11,152 nucleotides of DNA, from the NCBI GenBank assembly GCA_018378255.1, contig JAGZXV010000190.1, forward strand, positions 1 through 11,152, in the 5' to 3' direction. A model generated the notes under the pieces. That model saw only the letters and a list, made by a program, of their open reading frames with translations. It did not search any database and was not told the DNA's origin. Source of the stretch: Clostridiaceae bacterium (GTDB taxonomy: Bacteria; Bacillota; Clostridia; Lachnospirales; Lachnospiraceae). The position numbers and the translations under genes were made by a program. This document shows positions 1 to 8,903 of the stretch, in pieces; within the stretch, counting starts at the first letter, position 1, and each line of letters starts with the position of its first letter.

Positions 1-1
1 G

Positions 2-709
2 AAGATAGGAAATGAAATACAAGACGATGTTTTTAACCTGTTTACCAAAATCCGTGACCGGGATTTCTCAGATATGCACTCAGACAGGCCCTGGGTCATC
101 GCCGCCCCCACCTACGCATGGAGAATCCCCCGCATATTGCAGGAATGGCTGTCCAGAACTAAGCTGAACGGGTGCAGGGATCTCTATTTTGTCATGACCT
201 GCGGCGGCAATATGGGAAATGCAGGAACATATCTGAAAAAACTGTGCGCCTCTAAAGACATGAACTATATGGGCGCTTTTGAAGTCGTGATGCCTGAAAA
301 TTATATCGCTTTGTTTACCTCACCTGACGATGAAGAAGCACGTAACATCATCAGTCAGTCCGAACGCCGGATCATCAAAGCCGCTCAATTGATAAAAAAT
401 CACGAGACATTCCCTCTGCCCCAGGTCACTGTAAAAGACAGGCTGGACAGCGGGATTGTAAATGATATATTCTATCCTTTATTTGTACATGCTAAAAAGT
501 TTTATTCCACAAGCGGCTGTATTTCCTGTGGTAAGTGTGAAAAAGTCTGCCCTTTAAAGAATATCCGTCTGGATGAAGGGAGGCCCATATGGGGTAAGGA
601 CTGTACTCATTGCATGGCCTGCATCAGCAGGTGCCCAAAAGAAGCGATTGAGTATGGGCAGCATAGTAAAGGCCTGGTGAGGTATACATTTCCTAAGGAT
701 CTTTATTAA
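2..709 (+). CDS. EFR1-type flavodoxin/ferredoxin iron-sulfur flavoprotein (5' end missing)
   Basis: The reading frame is open from base 2, so this is the 3' part of a longer gene; the ATG at 74 is internal. The 235 visible residues begin inside a flavodoxin-like FMN domain, with AAPTYAWRIP and CGGNMGNAGTYLKKL resembling FMN-contact loops. Near the C-terminus are two 4Fe-4S motifs of the CxxCxxCxxxCP type, encoded at about 518-553 (CISCGKCEKVCP) and 602-637 (CTHCMACISRCP). This order, flavodoxin then bacterial ferredoxin, is that of the EFR1 family, usually about 250-270 residues, so roughly 20-35 N-terminal residues lie outside the window. The expected role is low-potential electron transfer in the cytoplasm. 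The redox partner cannot be told from this sequence. The gene converges on the c-di-GMP gene, with a hairpin between them. Confidence 0.88.
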   Translation, partial: KIGNEIQDDVFNLFTKIRDRDFSDMHSDRPWVIAAPTYAWRIPRILQEWLSRTKLNGCRDLYFVMTCGGNMGNAGTYLKKLCASKDMNYMGAFEVVMPENYIALFTSPDDEEARNIISQSERRIIKAAQLIKNHETFPLPQVTVKDRLDSGIVNDIFYPLFVHAKKFYSTSGCISCGKCEKVCPLKNIRLDEGRPIWGKDCTHCMACISRCPKEAIEYGQHSKGLVRYTFPKDLY

Positions 710-718
710 CTATGCTTT

Positions 719-755
719 TGCCCGGACTTTTCCTCTAACGAAGAACGTCCGGGCA
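719..755 (+). terminator. Hairpin between convergent genes, probable terminator
   Basis: The arms TGCCCGGAC (719-727) and GTCCGGGCA (747-755) pair perfectly over 9 bases, and TTC/GAA can extend the pairing inside the loop. It starts 10 bases after the stop codon of the iron-sulfur protein gene. The following T run (TTTTG, 763-766) is displaced by 7 bases, so efficiency as an intrinsic terminator is uncertain. On the opposite strand the stem is followed by A-rich sequence, so it would serve the c-di-GMP gene less well. Confidence 0.5.
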
Positions 756-798
756 CTGCCAGTTTTGTAGTTTAAGTTATATGCCGCCTGATTTCTAT

Positions 799-3702
799 TC
801 AGCCCTGATTTTGATCCGGAGCTAAAAGCCGCTCAAACGCCGCTTTCTGCATTGGCCGGTAAAAATAATAGCCCTGAGCGATATGACATCCGATATCTCT
901 AAGCACCTCTATCTGCACACTGGTTTCCACACCTTCACAGACAACTTCCATCCCCAGCTCAAATGCCATATTGACCAGATTTTCAATGACGATCTGCTCC
1001 CTTGGGCCCTGTAGCCCCGCACATACAAAACTGCGGTCCAGCTTGAGAACGTCAGCCCTCAGCTTTTGGAGCTGTCCCAGCGAGGAATACCCTGAACCAA
1101 AATCATCAATGGCAATTTGAAACTCCCGCTGCTTTAATTCCATCAGGATAGGGGCAACGCTCTCCGATACGCTGGCTATCGTACTTTCCGTAATCTCCAC
1201 CTCCAGCAGGCGATGAGGCACTTCATAACGGTCGGCAATTTCAGATATCCGCCCCACAAAGCCGCTGTTTTCAAAATGCAGTTGGGAAAAATTACAGGAA
1301 ACAGTAACAACGGGAACCCCCTCGTCCAGCCATCTGCGGATGGCACGGCAGACCTGCTCAAACATATAAAAATCTACCCGGACAATCAGCCCTTTTTTCT
1401 CAAAATAGGGAACGAAAGCATTTGGCATCAGAAGCCCACGCTCCGGGTGGTTCCAGCGCACCAGCGCTTCACAGCCCACAACCTCACCCGTGTTCATGTC
1501 CACCTTCGGCTGGTAATATGCTTCAAATTCCCGCTGTTCCATGGCCGTATTAAGCCTTCCCTCCAGTTCCTGTTCAAAAAGGGCCTTCTTCCGCATTTTT
1601 TCATCATATAAAACAACACATCCGCCCGCCACAGTTTTAGCGCTGCGCATAGCATAGTTTGCAAGATCAAGCATCTGCTTAATATCGTGTTTCTCATCGG
1701 CGCCCGCCGGACACGCTCCAAAAGAGAGGGCAATCTCATAAGGAATGATTCCTCTCTCCCTGCGCCACCGGTTCAATTCCATCTGAATCTGCTCCAGATT
1801 GGCAGTAAGCTTCTCCCACTGTTCGTAATGCTTGAGCAGCACAAAATTATCAGCTGAAAGCCTGGCGCAGCATTCATCCCCTTTAATGGACTGCTGCATA
1901 ATGTTACCCAGCACACGCAGCACTTCATCCCCCTCTTCAAATCCAAAGTTATCATTAATCAGTTTGAAACGGTCGATGTCACAGTAGAGGACTGCCCAGT
2001 GCTCTGCAGAACCCGCCTTGAGAACTTCACCTGCTCTGTCATAGAAACGGTTTATATTATCAAGCCCAGTCAGATCATCCCGGTAAAGCAGATTCTGAAT
2101 GCGCCGGCTGCTGCGGGACATATTGAGCAGATTGATGCACAAAAGTAAGATAATGCTGCCGAACACAACCGACACAAGCCCTGCTATCAGCAAGATATTC
2201 TGGTGCACAAATTCCTCTATCGTGACAGGCCTGACGGCAACCGAATTATTCAGAAGCAAGGCGTCGATTTCCTCGTTGGACATGTACTGGATGTATTTAT
2301 CCAATATGGAAAACAGCCTGGGATCCGCCGACTTGGATACGCCGATGCAGAGATCGTTTGGGTATTGGGTCATCGTTGTGATATAAAGCTTATCATATTT
2401 CGGATCGCTGATTATGTAATTTGCCGTCTGCGTGTTGGTATAAGCTGCCTGTGCCTTCCCTTCCACTACCGCGTCAAAACACTCCTGTACCGAATCAAAA
2501 TATAGAATATCTTTATCCATATTATTCTGGGCAACCCGCTCAGAAAGCTGGTATCCTTTTGGAAGCGCCAGCGCTTTCACATCCGGCCTTTCGACCTGGG
2601 TAACCATCACACTGGGGGTGTTCAGAAAACGGAGGGTGGTGTTCATATGATTGCGCTCATCCCATAGATAATCCCCATCCACCACAGAGATCACATCGGT
2701 TTCTCCGCTTTTTAATGCAGTTAATGACTCGGAAGCCGTATGGGCTTCAAACTGAAACTCTAATCCGCTCTTTTCTGCAATTCGGGCGAAGATATCCGCC
2801 ATGATGCCGTTAAATTCTCCATCTGCATTTTTATAGGAAAGAGGGGCGAAAAAGGGATCGTAGGAAATCCGTACCGGCTCCTCTGCCATTTTGATGTACT
2901 CAGCCTCTTCTTTGGTTAAAGCGGGAATCTGATTGGAACTGGGGGATAAATACTTATCGTAAAGATCCGTCCTGTAACCGGGATTTCTGAGCAGGATATC
3001 ATTGATGGCCCGGTTAATCTGCGCCAATAAGTCCGGGCGTTTTTTCGAAACCGCAATATACATCGGCGTGGGGGCAAACTGGGCCACACTTCGGAAAACA
3101 CTGCTCCGGCCTAAGTGGGTAATCGCCACACCGTCCAGGGAACCGTCTTCCAGCGCATCAAGCAGTGCCTGAGTCTCGTCGTATTCTACAATGGAAAGCA
3201 CTACGCCGTGTTCCGCACAATACCGTTTGAAACTCTCGCCATCTTCGCCGCCCTTTATAATGCCTACTTTCATGCCCTGAAATGCATCAAAATCCTCATA
3301 ATTATAACGGGTATCATCCATCCGCACATTGAGCGTGGTATAAATCGTACACATGGATTCGTCTGTAAACAGCATCTGCTCTGTCCGCTCTTCTGTACGG
3401 TATACAGCAGGCAGAATGTCGATCTCACCATCCACTAAAAGACGGAATGATTCCTGCCAGCTGCTGGAATCCACCACCTGATATGATAATCCGCTCAGCT
3501 TTGACACTTCCTGGAGAAACTCAAAGTTGTAGCCTTCATATTCCCCTTCTGCATTATGATACATATAATCGCCGTCCTCATAGTAGCCTACACGGGCATA
3601 AGACGTCTCCTCCGCCGCAGATACACGGAAGGGAATCACGAAAACAATGAAAAAAACAGCAATCAAAACCATCCAGTTTCTATCTTTTATTCTTGTCTGC
3701 AT
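799..3702 (-). CDS. Membrane c-di-GMP phosphodiesterase: two SBP_bac_3-like sensors, degenerate GGDEF, EAL
   Basis: This 967-residue protein starts at 3702, 13 codons inside the longest frame, because AAGGAGGGGG sits just upstream. The N-terminus has a basic patch and hydrophobic core ending near VSAAEE, like a signal peptide. Residues about 30-260 and 276-495 are two successive family-3 solute-binding-like domains (for example PVRISYDPFFAPLSY at 276). A membrane segment spans about 503-526. The GGDEF domain keeps the metal region (DIDRFKLIND, from 575) but its signature is SADNF (616-620), and no RxxD inhibitory site is seen, so cyclase activity is unlikely. The EAL domain retains CEALVRW (E745), EITES, IDDFGSGYSS (D866, D867), LKLD, EGVET and QGYYFYRP, the residues needed for c-di-GMP hydrolysis. 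The likely role is sensing extracellular amino-acid-like ligands and lowering c-di-GMP. It is divergent from the tandem GntR-like regulator. Confidence 0.93.
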   Translation of the reverse strand: MQTRIKDRNWMVLIAVFFIVFVIPFRVSAAEETSYARVGYYEDGDYMYHNAEGEYEGYNFEFLQEVSKLSGLSYQVVDSSSWQESFRLLVDGEIDILPAVYRTEERTEQMLFTDESMCTIYTTLNVRMDDTRYNYEDFDAFQGMKVGIIKGGEDGESFKRYCAEHGVVLSIVEYDETQALLDALEDGSLDGVAITHLGRSSVFRSVAQFAPTPMYIAVSKKRPDLLAQINRAINDILLRNPGYRTDLYDKYLSPSSNQIPALTKEEAEYIKMAEEPVRISYDPFFAPLSYKNADGEFNGIMADIFARIAEKSGLEFQFEAHTASESLTALKSGETDVISVVDGDYLWDERNHMNTTLRFLNTPSVMVTQVERPDVKALALPKGYQLSERVAQNNMDKDILYFDSVQECFDAVVEGKAQAAYTNTQTANYIISDPKYDKLYITTMTQYPNDLCIGVSKSADPRLFSILDKYIQYMSNEEIDALLLNNSVAVRPVTIEEFVHQNILLIAGLVSVVFGSIILLLCINLLNMSRSSRRIQNLLYRDDLTGLDNINRFYDRAGEVLKAGSAEHWAVLYCDIDRFKLINDNFGFEEGDEVLRVLGNIMQQSIKGDECCARLSADNFVLLKHYEQWEKLTANLEQIQMELNRWRRERGIIPYEIALSFGACPAGADEKHDIKQMLDLANYAMRSAKTVAGGCVVLYDEKMRKKALFEQELEGRLNTAMEQREFEAYYQPKVDMNTGEVVGCEALVRWNHPERGLLMPNAFVPYFEKKGLIVRVDFYMFEQVCRAIRRWLDEGVPVVTVSCNFSQLHFENSGFVGRISEIADRYEVPHRLLEVEITESTIASVSESVAPILMELKQREFQIAIDDFGSGYSSLGQLQKLRADVLKLDRSFVCAGLQGPREQIVIENLVNMAFELGMEVVCEGVETSVQIEVLRDIGCHIAQGYYFYRPMQKAAFERLLAPDQNQG

Positions 3703-3707
3703 GAAAA

Positions 3708-3717
3708 CCCCCTCCTT
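3708..3717 (-). promoter_or_regulatory. Ribosome binding site fixing the c-di-GMP gene start
   Basis: Read on the minus strand this is AAGGAGGGGG, with 8 bases from AGGAGG to the ATG at 3702. The ATG codons further upstream (3741 and the Met at codon 4) have no comparable site. The start at 3702 also places the signal peptide at the very N-terminus. Confidence 0.85.
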
Positions 3718-3763
3718 AACGGTAAACTCCATTAACAGCAAAAACCAAATCTTTCCTATTTTG

Positions 3764-3792
3764 ACTATAAGCTCATTTTACCACAGCTGCAA
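3764..3792 (-). promoter_or_regulatory. Sigma-A-type promoter of the c-di-GMP gene
   Basis: On the minus strand TTGCAG (3792-3787) is followed after exactly 17 bases by TATAGT (3769-3764). Transcription would begin near 3757, about 55 bases before the start codon. Its -35 lies only 12 bases from the -35 of the divergent regulator gene, so a protein bound between them could affect both. Confidence 0.7.
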
Positions 3793-3804
3793 TGAGAACG
3801 CAAT

Positions 3805-3833
3805 TTGATGTATCGGACAAAAACTGCTATAAT
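3805..3833 (+). promoter_or_regulatory. Sigma-A-type promoter of the tandem GntR-like regulator
   Basis: TTGATG (3805-3810), a 17-base spacer, then a perfect TATAAT (3828-3833). Transcription would start near 3840, giving a leader of about 50 bases before the ATG at 3892. The divergent promoter for the c-di-GMP gene lies immediately to its left. Confidence 0.8.
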
Positions 3834-3891
3834 ATAGAAAAATCCGGTTCCTGAAAGATATGATAGATTTTCTGAAAGGAGGCGTTAACAG

Positions 3892-5376
3892 ATGAAACAA
3901 AGTCAGACTTTATATGAATATCTCTACCAAATGCTCACCACCCAGTTCTTTAACGGCACATTCCAATACGGCCGGCGCTTCCTATCCCAGCGCGAAATCT
4001 GCCGTCAGTACAACGTAGGAATCACCACTGCCCGCAAAGTAATGAAAATGCTGGATGAACAAGGATATATCCGCACCATACAGGGAAAGCCTGCCATCAT
4101 TACCTACCACGTATCCGCCAAGGTGCACACTCAGTTCTTAGCACAGCGCCGGGATGAAATTGCCGACGCATACAAGGGGTTAGGGCTTCTTATGCCCATT
4201 CTTTACCGGGAAGGCGCCAAACGGTGCGGGGAGACGGAATTAAAGTTTTTCCGTGAATTGGCGGACAGCATATCGGATCAGATGGAGCTTGATGACCTGC
4301 ACCGTCTGGCCCGCTCTTTCTTCGCCGCACTGCTTTACCCCATGAACAATCAATTGATTATGGATTTGGAGCTGGACAGCGAAAATTTCCTGCAAACTCC
4401 ATACATACCGGTTTCCGGACTGGATCCCTCATTGAAACTGACCGCAGATCAATTAAAGAATTGGATGCAGAATGCTATCTTTCTGATCGAAAATAAGCAT
4501 TTTCATGAATTTTATACCGAGATTGGCTATCATTACCAGAGTTCAGCTAAAAAAGTGGACGGTTATCTCTCCGCTTTAGGTCAGCATACCCCGATGCAAA
4601 CTCCAAAAAGGCTGGACGTTCATTGGTTTCATATCAAAGGGCGTTCCGAATTGTATACCTGGCTGGCGATGACCATAATCCGGCGGATCGTCAGCGGAGA
4701 ATTTGACGGGCAGAAGTATCTGCCTTCCATTTCCAAGCTGATGGAAGAATATGGCGTAATGAAAGAAACGGCCAGCAAGGCGGTATCCCTGCTCAACACT
4801 CTGGGATTTGCAAAGACCCTGGATAAAAAGGGTACGGTAATAACAATAGAAGGCTGTTCGGCAAATGATAGTCACATAAACCTGTCCGAGCCAATGGTAC
4901 AGGAGCGGTTATCACTATTTCTGAACGCCCTGGAAATACTGGCCCTCACGGCACACAACTGCGCTGCCTCTATCCCATCCGTACCGGAGAGTATGGCTCC
5001 ATTGATCGAAAAAAGGCTTTTGACCGCTCAAAAAAACAGGATCAGCCCATTGTCATATCAGCTTCTGATGAACAGTTTCATTCAGCTGATGCCATTTCAC
5101 TCATTGAAAAATATTTTCGGACAACTGGAGGAACTGATTATCTGGGGACATTATCTGCAAACTGCCGACAAGGCACTTTACCCGGACCCCCGCGGCATGG
5201 CCGCAGCTATGGAGGAATTTGTATCCGCTTTAAATACCCATGACCCTTCAGCCTTAGCGGATGCCTATGGAAATGCCTTTACACAGCTCTATGAAGATGT
5301 TTTAAAAGTCATTTCACAGATACCCGATTGTTCCGGTCTGCTTTCAGCAGTGCATTCAGACCATAGATACCTATGA
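3892..5376 (+). CDS. Transcriptional regulator with two GntR-like winged-helix modules
   Basis: The protein has 494 residues; AAAGGAGG (3875-3882) lies 9 bases before the ATG. Residues about 5-72 form a GntR-type winged helix (SQREICRQYNVGITTARKVMKMLDEQGYIRT). Residues about 249-320 form a second one (SISKLMEEYGVMKETASKAVSLLNTLGFAKT). Each is followed by some 170 mostly helical residues that I do not recognise as FCD, UTRA or aminotransferase-type effector domains. The halves line up with each other (LY..L, G.F, Y.V, TA.K, L...G), which suggests internal duplication. No membrane segment is seen. By position it probably controls itself and the divergent c-di-GMP gene; that is inference, and the effector is unknown. 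A strong terminator begins 2 bases after the stop codon. Confidence 0.88.
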   Translation: MKQSQTLYEYLYQMLTTQFFNGTFQYGRRFLSQREICRQYNVGITTARKVMKMLDEQGYIRTIQGKPAIITYHVSAKVHTQFLAQRRDEIADAYKGLGLLMPILYREGAKRCGETELKFFRELADSISDQMELDDLHRLARSFFAALLYPMNNQLIMDLELDSENFLQTPYIPVSGLDPSLKLTADQLKNWMQNAIFLIENKHFHEFYTEIGYHYQSSAKKVDGYLSALGQHTPMQTPKRLDVHWFHIKGRSELYTWLAMTIIRRIVSGEFDGQKYLPSISKLMEEYGVMKETASKAVSLLNTLGFAKTLDKKGTVITIEGCSANDSHINLSEPMVQERLSLFLNALEILALTAHNCAASIPSVPESMAPLIEKRLLTAQKNRISPLSYQLLMNSFIQLMPFHSLKNIFGQLEELIIWGHYLQTADKALYPDPRGMAAAMEEFVSALNTHDPSALADAYGNAFTQLYEDVLKVISQIPDCSGLLSAVHSDHRYL

Positions 5377-5377
5377 A

Positions 5378-5427
5378 AAAAACCTTACCGGCTTTTCATT
5401 TTTTATCTGAAAGCCGGTAAGGTTTTT
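5378..5427. terminator. Strong bidirectional intrinsic terminator
   Basis: A run of A followed by CCTTACCGGCTTT (5383-5395) pairs with AAAGCCGGTAAGG (5410-5422), then TTTTT (5423-5427). The loop is about 14 bases. A on the left and T on the right make it work on both strands. It therefore serves the regulator gene (stop at 5376) and the convergent adhE-kinase operon (stop at 5472). Confidence 0.95.
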
Positions 5428-5471
5428 CTCTGTTATTGGAGCATTCACTCCATTATCTTAACTTCACTTTT

Positions 5472-6224
5472 TTATTCATACTCTACAACGTCCAGCCACT
5501 TCTCCAACAATTCCTTCTCCGCCGGAATCGCCTTCGCCAGTCTGGAAGCCGCTGTAATCGGCAGCCATCTCTGGACATACTGTTTTGCGGTATCGCTCTT
5601 ATCACAGAACTTATTCATATACAGATCGGCCAGCTTCTGATCCTGAAGGGCGAACAATAAATAGGTGGTTGCCGCATCAGCAGAAGCATTTCCCTGTGTC
5701 GCATGGGACCAGTCCAGGATATGATAGTTCCCCTTGCCATCCACAATGATATTGGATGGGTTAAAGTCGCCGTGAAGCACTTTCGTATGTTTCGGCATGC
5801 TGGACAAACGGGTGCGCAGTTCATAGCGGGTGGTGGCATTCACAGCTGTCAGAGCAGAAATCTTGGCGTCCCATTTATCTTTTAATTTGTTTAAAAGAGG
5901 CGCTTTTTTGCTGTGAACCAGCATCTGCAAAGCTACAAATTCATCCATATATTTATCCACATTTGCAGGATCCTCTTCCATAACCTGAGCCAGTGTCTTT
6001 CCTTCGATATATTCGGAAGTGATGCTCCAGTTTCCGTCTTCTGAAGTGGTTACCCCCAGAATCTTCGGAATCGGAAGGCCCGTCTCTTCCACTCTGGCCT
6101 GATTAAGAGCCTCATTTAAAACATCGGTCTTAGGATAGTTTTTATCAAATACCTTAACGGCTGTATCCCCAACCTTATAGATAATCTTGTGAGTACGTGT
6201 TGCTAAAATCTTATCTGTCTTCAT
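5472..6224 (-). CDS. APH/choline-kinase-fold phosphotransferase
   Basis: This 250-residue protein has a protein-kinase-like fold of the aminoglycoside phosphotransferase superfamily. Visible motifs are VKVF with a candidate ATP-binding lysine (K24), the hinge-like EYIEGKTLAQVM (71-82), the catalytic HGDFNPSN (H151, D153, N158) and the metal-binding ILDWSHA (D171). AAAGGAG lies 8 bases before the ATG at 6224. The gene begins 26 bases after adhE with no terminator between, so the two are probably co-transcribed. The substrate is unknown. The fold covers antibiotic, sugar, choline, homoserine and fructosamine kinases, and nothing here singles out drug resistance. Its position next to a fermentation gene points to a metabolic or repair role, which is inference. 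Confidence 0.88.
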   Translation of the reverse strand: MKTDKILATRTHKIIYKVGDTAVKVFDKNYPKTDVLNEALNQARVEETGLPIPKILGVTTSEDGNWSITSEYIEGKTLAQVMEEDPANVDKYMDEFVALQMLVHSKKAPLLNKLKDKWDAKISALTAVNATTRYELRTRLSSMPKHTKVLHGDFNPSNIIVDGKGNYHILDWSHATQGNASADAATTYLLFALQDQKLADLYMNKFCDKSDTAKQYVQRWLPITAASRLAKAIPAEKELLEKWLDVVEYE

Positions 6225-6250
6225 AATGCTATCTCCTTTCTATCCTCTTC

Positions 6251-8863
6251 TTATTTACCGTAGTAAGCTTTTAAGTACATTTCTTTAATCTCGCTCATCA
6301 ATGGATATCTCGGGTTAGCACCTGTACACTGGTCATCAAATGCCTGCTCAACCATTGCATCCAGGGTATCCAGGAAGTATTTCTCGTCAACACCGTAGTC
6401 TTTGATCGTCTTCTTAACGCCTACAGCCTCTTTTAACTCTTCGATCTTAACAATAAATTTCTGAACGGCTTCTTCATCAGATTTTGCCTGAACACCGCAG
6501 AAACGCGCACATTCCGCATATCTTGCCATGGTATGTGGATACTGGTACTGGGAGAATGTTCCCATCTTTCTTGGGCACTCAGCAGAGTTAAAGTCAACGA
6601 CCAGGCTGATCAGCAATGCATTGGCAATGCCGTGAGGCAGATGATGGAATGCGCCTAATTTATGTGCCATGGAGTGACATACGCCCAGGAATGCGTTGTT
6701 AAATGCCATACCGGCCATGCAGGAGGCGTCTGCCATCTTGCAGCGCGCTTCCACATTGGAACCATCGTTGTATGCAGTTGGAAGATATTCAAATACATTC
6801 TTCATAGCCTTTAATGCAAGGCCGTCGGTGTAATCGCTTGCCATTACAGAAACATAAGCCTCTAATGCGTGAACCAGCACGTCAACGCCGGATGCGCTTG
6901 TTAAGCCCTTAGGCTGGCTCATCATGTTGTCAGCGTCAATAATTGCCATCTTAGGCATTAATTCATAGTCAGCAAGCGGATATTTAACGCCGGTTTCCTG
7001 ATCTGTGATAACTGCGAAGGAAGTAACCTCAGAACCTGTACCTGAAGATGTTGGGATTGCTACAAAATAAGCTTTTTCACCCATCTTAGGGAAGGTATAA
7101 ACTCTCTTGCGGATATCGATGAAACGCATAGCCATATCCTTAAAGTCCACTTCCGGATGCTCATACATTACCCACATGATCTTTCCTGCATCCATTGCGG
7201 AACCGCCGCCCAATGCGATGATGACGTCAGGCTGGAATGCGGTCATGGCTTTCGCGCCTGCCTGTGCATTGGCAAGAGTTGGGTCAGGCTGTACATCGGA
7301 GAAGCACTGGTATACGATGCCCATCTCATCCAGTTTATCGGTAATCGGTTTTGTATAACCATTCATATATAAGAAGGAGTCGGTTACGATGAAGGCTCTC
7401 TTCTTGCCCATAACAGTTCCCAATTCGTCAAGCGCTACAGGCATACAGCCCTTCTTAAAGTAAACCTTTTCAGGTTGTCTGAACCAAAGCATGTTCTCTC
7501 TCCTTTCAGCAACGGTCTTGATGTTCAGCAGATGTTTTACGCCTACATTCTCGGAAACAGAGTTTCCGCCCCAGGAACCGCAGCCGAGGGTAAGGGAAGG
7601 TGTCATCTTGAAGTTGTAAAGGTCGCCGATACCGCCGTGGGAAGATGGAGTGTTGATAACAATACGGCAGGTCTTCATCGCTGCTGCATGTTTTGCCATT
7701 TTCTCGGTTTCGTTTGGATTGATGTAAAGAGACGCTGTGTGTCCGTATCCGCCGTCAGCTACCAGCTGTTCCGCTTTTGCGATTGCCTCGTCAAATGTCT
7801 TAGCCTTATACATAGCCAGAACCGGAGACAGTTTCTCATGGGCAAATTCTTCCTCGATATTGACGGATTCCACTTCACCGATCAGGATCTTGGTATCTTC
7901 CGGTACATTTACGCCTGCTAATGAAGCGATTTTATGTGCTGACTGTCCAACGATTTTAGCATTTAATGCGCCGTTGATCAGGATTGTTTTACGTACTTTA
8001 TCTATCTCGTCGCCTTTTAAGAAATAGCATCCACGGTATTCAAATTCTTTCTTCACTTCTCTATAAACTGATTCTAACACAGTTACAGACTGTTCGGAAG
8101 CACAAATCATACCATTATCAAATGTCTTCGAATGGATGATGGAGTTAACTGCCATCTTAATGTCTGCCGTATCATCGATGATAACAGGTGTATTTCCAGC
8201 GCCTACGCCCAAAGCAGGTTTTCCTGAAGAGTAAGCAGCGGTAACCATTCCAGGGCCGCCGGTTGCCAGGATTGTGTCCGCCCCTCTCATAACTTCATTG
8301 GTCAGTTCCAGTGACGGAACATCGATCCAGCCGATAATTCCTTCTGGCGCACCAGCTTTTACTGCCGCGTCCAGAACGATCTTAGCCGCTTCAATGGTAC
8401 ATCCTTTTGCACGTGGATGAGGGGAAATGATGATGGCATTTCTTGTTTTTAACGAAATCAGAGTCTTAAAAATCGCTGTTGAAGTCGGGTTTGTGGTGGG
8501 GATAACTGCTGCGATCAGGCCGATCGGTTCAGCAATTTTCTTAATTCCGAATGCCTTATCTTCTTCGATCACACCGCAGGTTTTGGTATGTTTGTAAGCG
8601 TTGTAGATATATTCCGCCGCATAGTTATTTTTAATAACTTTGTCCTCTACAACACCCATTCCCGTTTCCTCAACTGCCATTTTAGCAAGCGGGATACGCA
8701 TCTGGTTCGCTGCCTTGGCCGCTTCATAGAAGATCTTATCCACCTGCTCCTGTGTGTATGTGGCAAAAATCTTCTGAGCTTCCCTCATTGCCTTCATCTT
8801 TGCAATTAGAGCATCCACGTTATCAATAATTGCCGGTACAGTGACTTCTGTTTTGTTTGCCAT
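6251..8863 (-). CDS. adhE: Bifunctional acetaldehyde-CoA/alcohol dehydrogenase AdhE
   Basis: At 870 residues this is the usual AdhE length. The N-terminal aldehyde dehydrogenase half (about 1-440) reduces acetyl-CoA to acetaldehyde; the catalytic cysteine is C254 in DNGMICASEQS, with the cofactor loop at TGGPGMV (201-207). The C-terminal iron-dependent alcohol dehydrogenase half (about 460-870) reduces acetaldehyde to ethanol. It has GGGSAMDAGK from 552 and iron ligands matching the family pattern: D661, H665 (GVDVLVHALEA), H730 (CHSMAHKLG) and H744 (PHG). Together the halves reoxidise two NADH per ethanol, and AdhE family members form cytoplasmic filaments (spirosomes). AGGAGG lies 7 bases before the ATG. 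The promoter carries Rex-like operators, consistent with induction when NADH is high. It is followed directly by a kinase-fold gene. Confidence 0.98.
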   Translation of the reverse strand: MANKTEVTVPAIIDNVDALIAKMKAMREAQKIFATYTQEQVDKIFYEAAKAANQMRIPLAKMAVEETGMGVVEDKVIKNNYAAEYIYNAYKHTKTCGVIEEDKAFGIKKIAEPIGLIAAVIPTTNPTSTAIFKTLISLKTRNAIIISPHPRAKGCTIEAAKIVLDAAVKAGAPEGIIGWIDVPSLELTNEVMRGADTILATGGPGMVTAAYSSGKPALGVGAGNTPVIIDDTADIKMAVNSIIHSKTFDNGMICASEQSVTVLESVYREVKKEFEYRGCYFLKGDEIDKVRKTILINGALNAKIVGQSAHKIASLAGVNVPEDTKILIGEVESVNIEEEFAHEKLSPVLAMYKAKTFDEAIAKAEQLVADGGYGHTASLYINPNETEKMAKHAAAMKTCRIVINTPSSHGGIGDLYNFKMTPSLTLGCGSWGGNSVSENVGVKHLLNIKTVAERRENMLWFRQPEKVYFKKGCMPVALDELGTVMGKKRAFIVTDSFLYMNGYTKPITDKLDEMGIVYQCFSDVQPDPTLANAQAGAKAMTAFQPDVIIALGGGSAMDAGKIMWVMYEHPEVDFKDMAMRFIDIRKRVYTFPKMGEKAYFVAIPTSSGTGSEVTSFAVITDQETGVKYPLADYELMPKMAIIDADNMMSQPKGLTSASGVDVLVHALEAYVSVMASDYTDGLALKAMKNVFEYLPTAYNDGSNVEARCKMADASCMAGMAFNNAFLGVCHSMAHKLGAFHHLPHGIANALLISLVVDFNSAECPRKMGTFSQYQYPHTMARYAECARFCGVQAKSDEEAVQKFIVKIEELKEAVGVKKTIKDYGVDEKYFLDTLDAMVEQAFDDQCTGANPRYPLMSEIKEMYLKAYYGK

Positions 8864-8903
8864 GATGATTCCTCCTAAATAATATTTTATAAGTAAAAAT
8901 TAA

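Noticed and set aside
74..76. ATG at 74 as start of the iron-sulfur flavoprotein
   Set aside because: The frame is open back to base 2 with flavodoxin-like sequence, there is no ribosome binding site before 74, and a start there would remove the N-terminal FMN loop of the fold.
1213..1611. Antisense open frames within the c-di-GMP gene, and similar ones within adhE
   Set aside because: They have no ribosome binding sites and no recognisable domains, and they lie opposite strongly conserved catalytic motifs. They are shadows of the real genes.
3703..3741. Upstream start that would add 13 residues to the c-di-GMP protein
   Set aside because: The added residues would precede the signal peptide, and the only good ribosome binding site lies inside this extension, just before the ATG at 3702.
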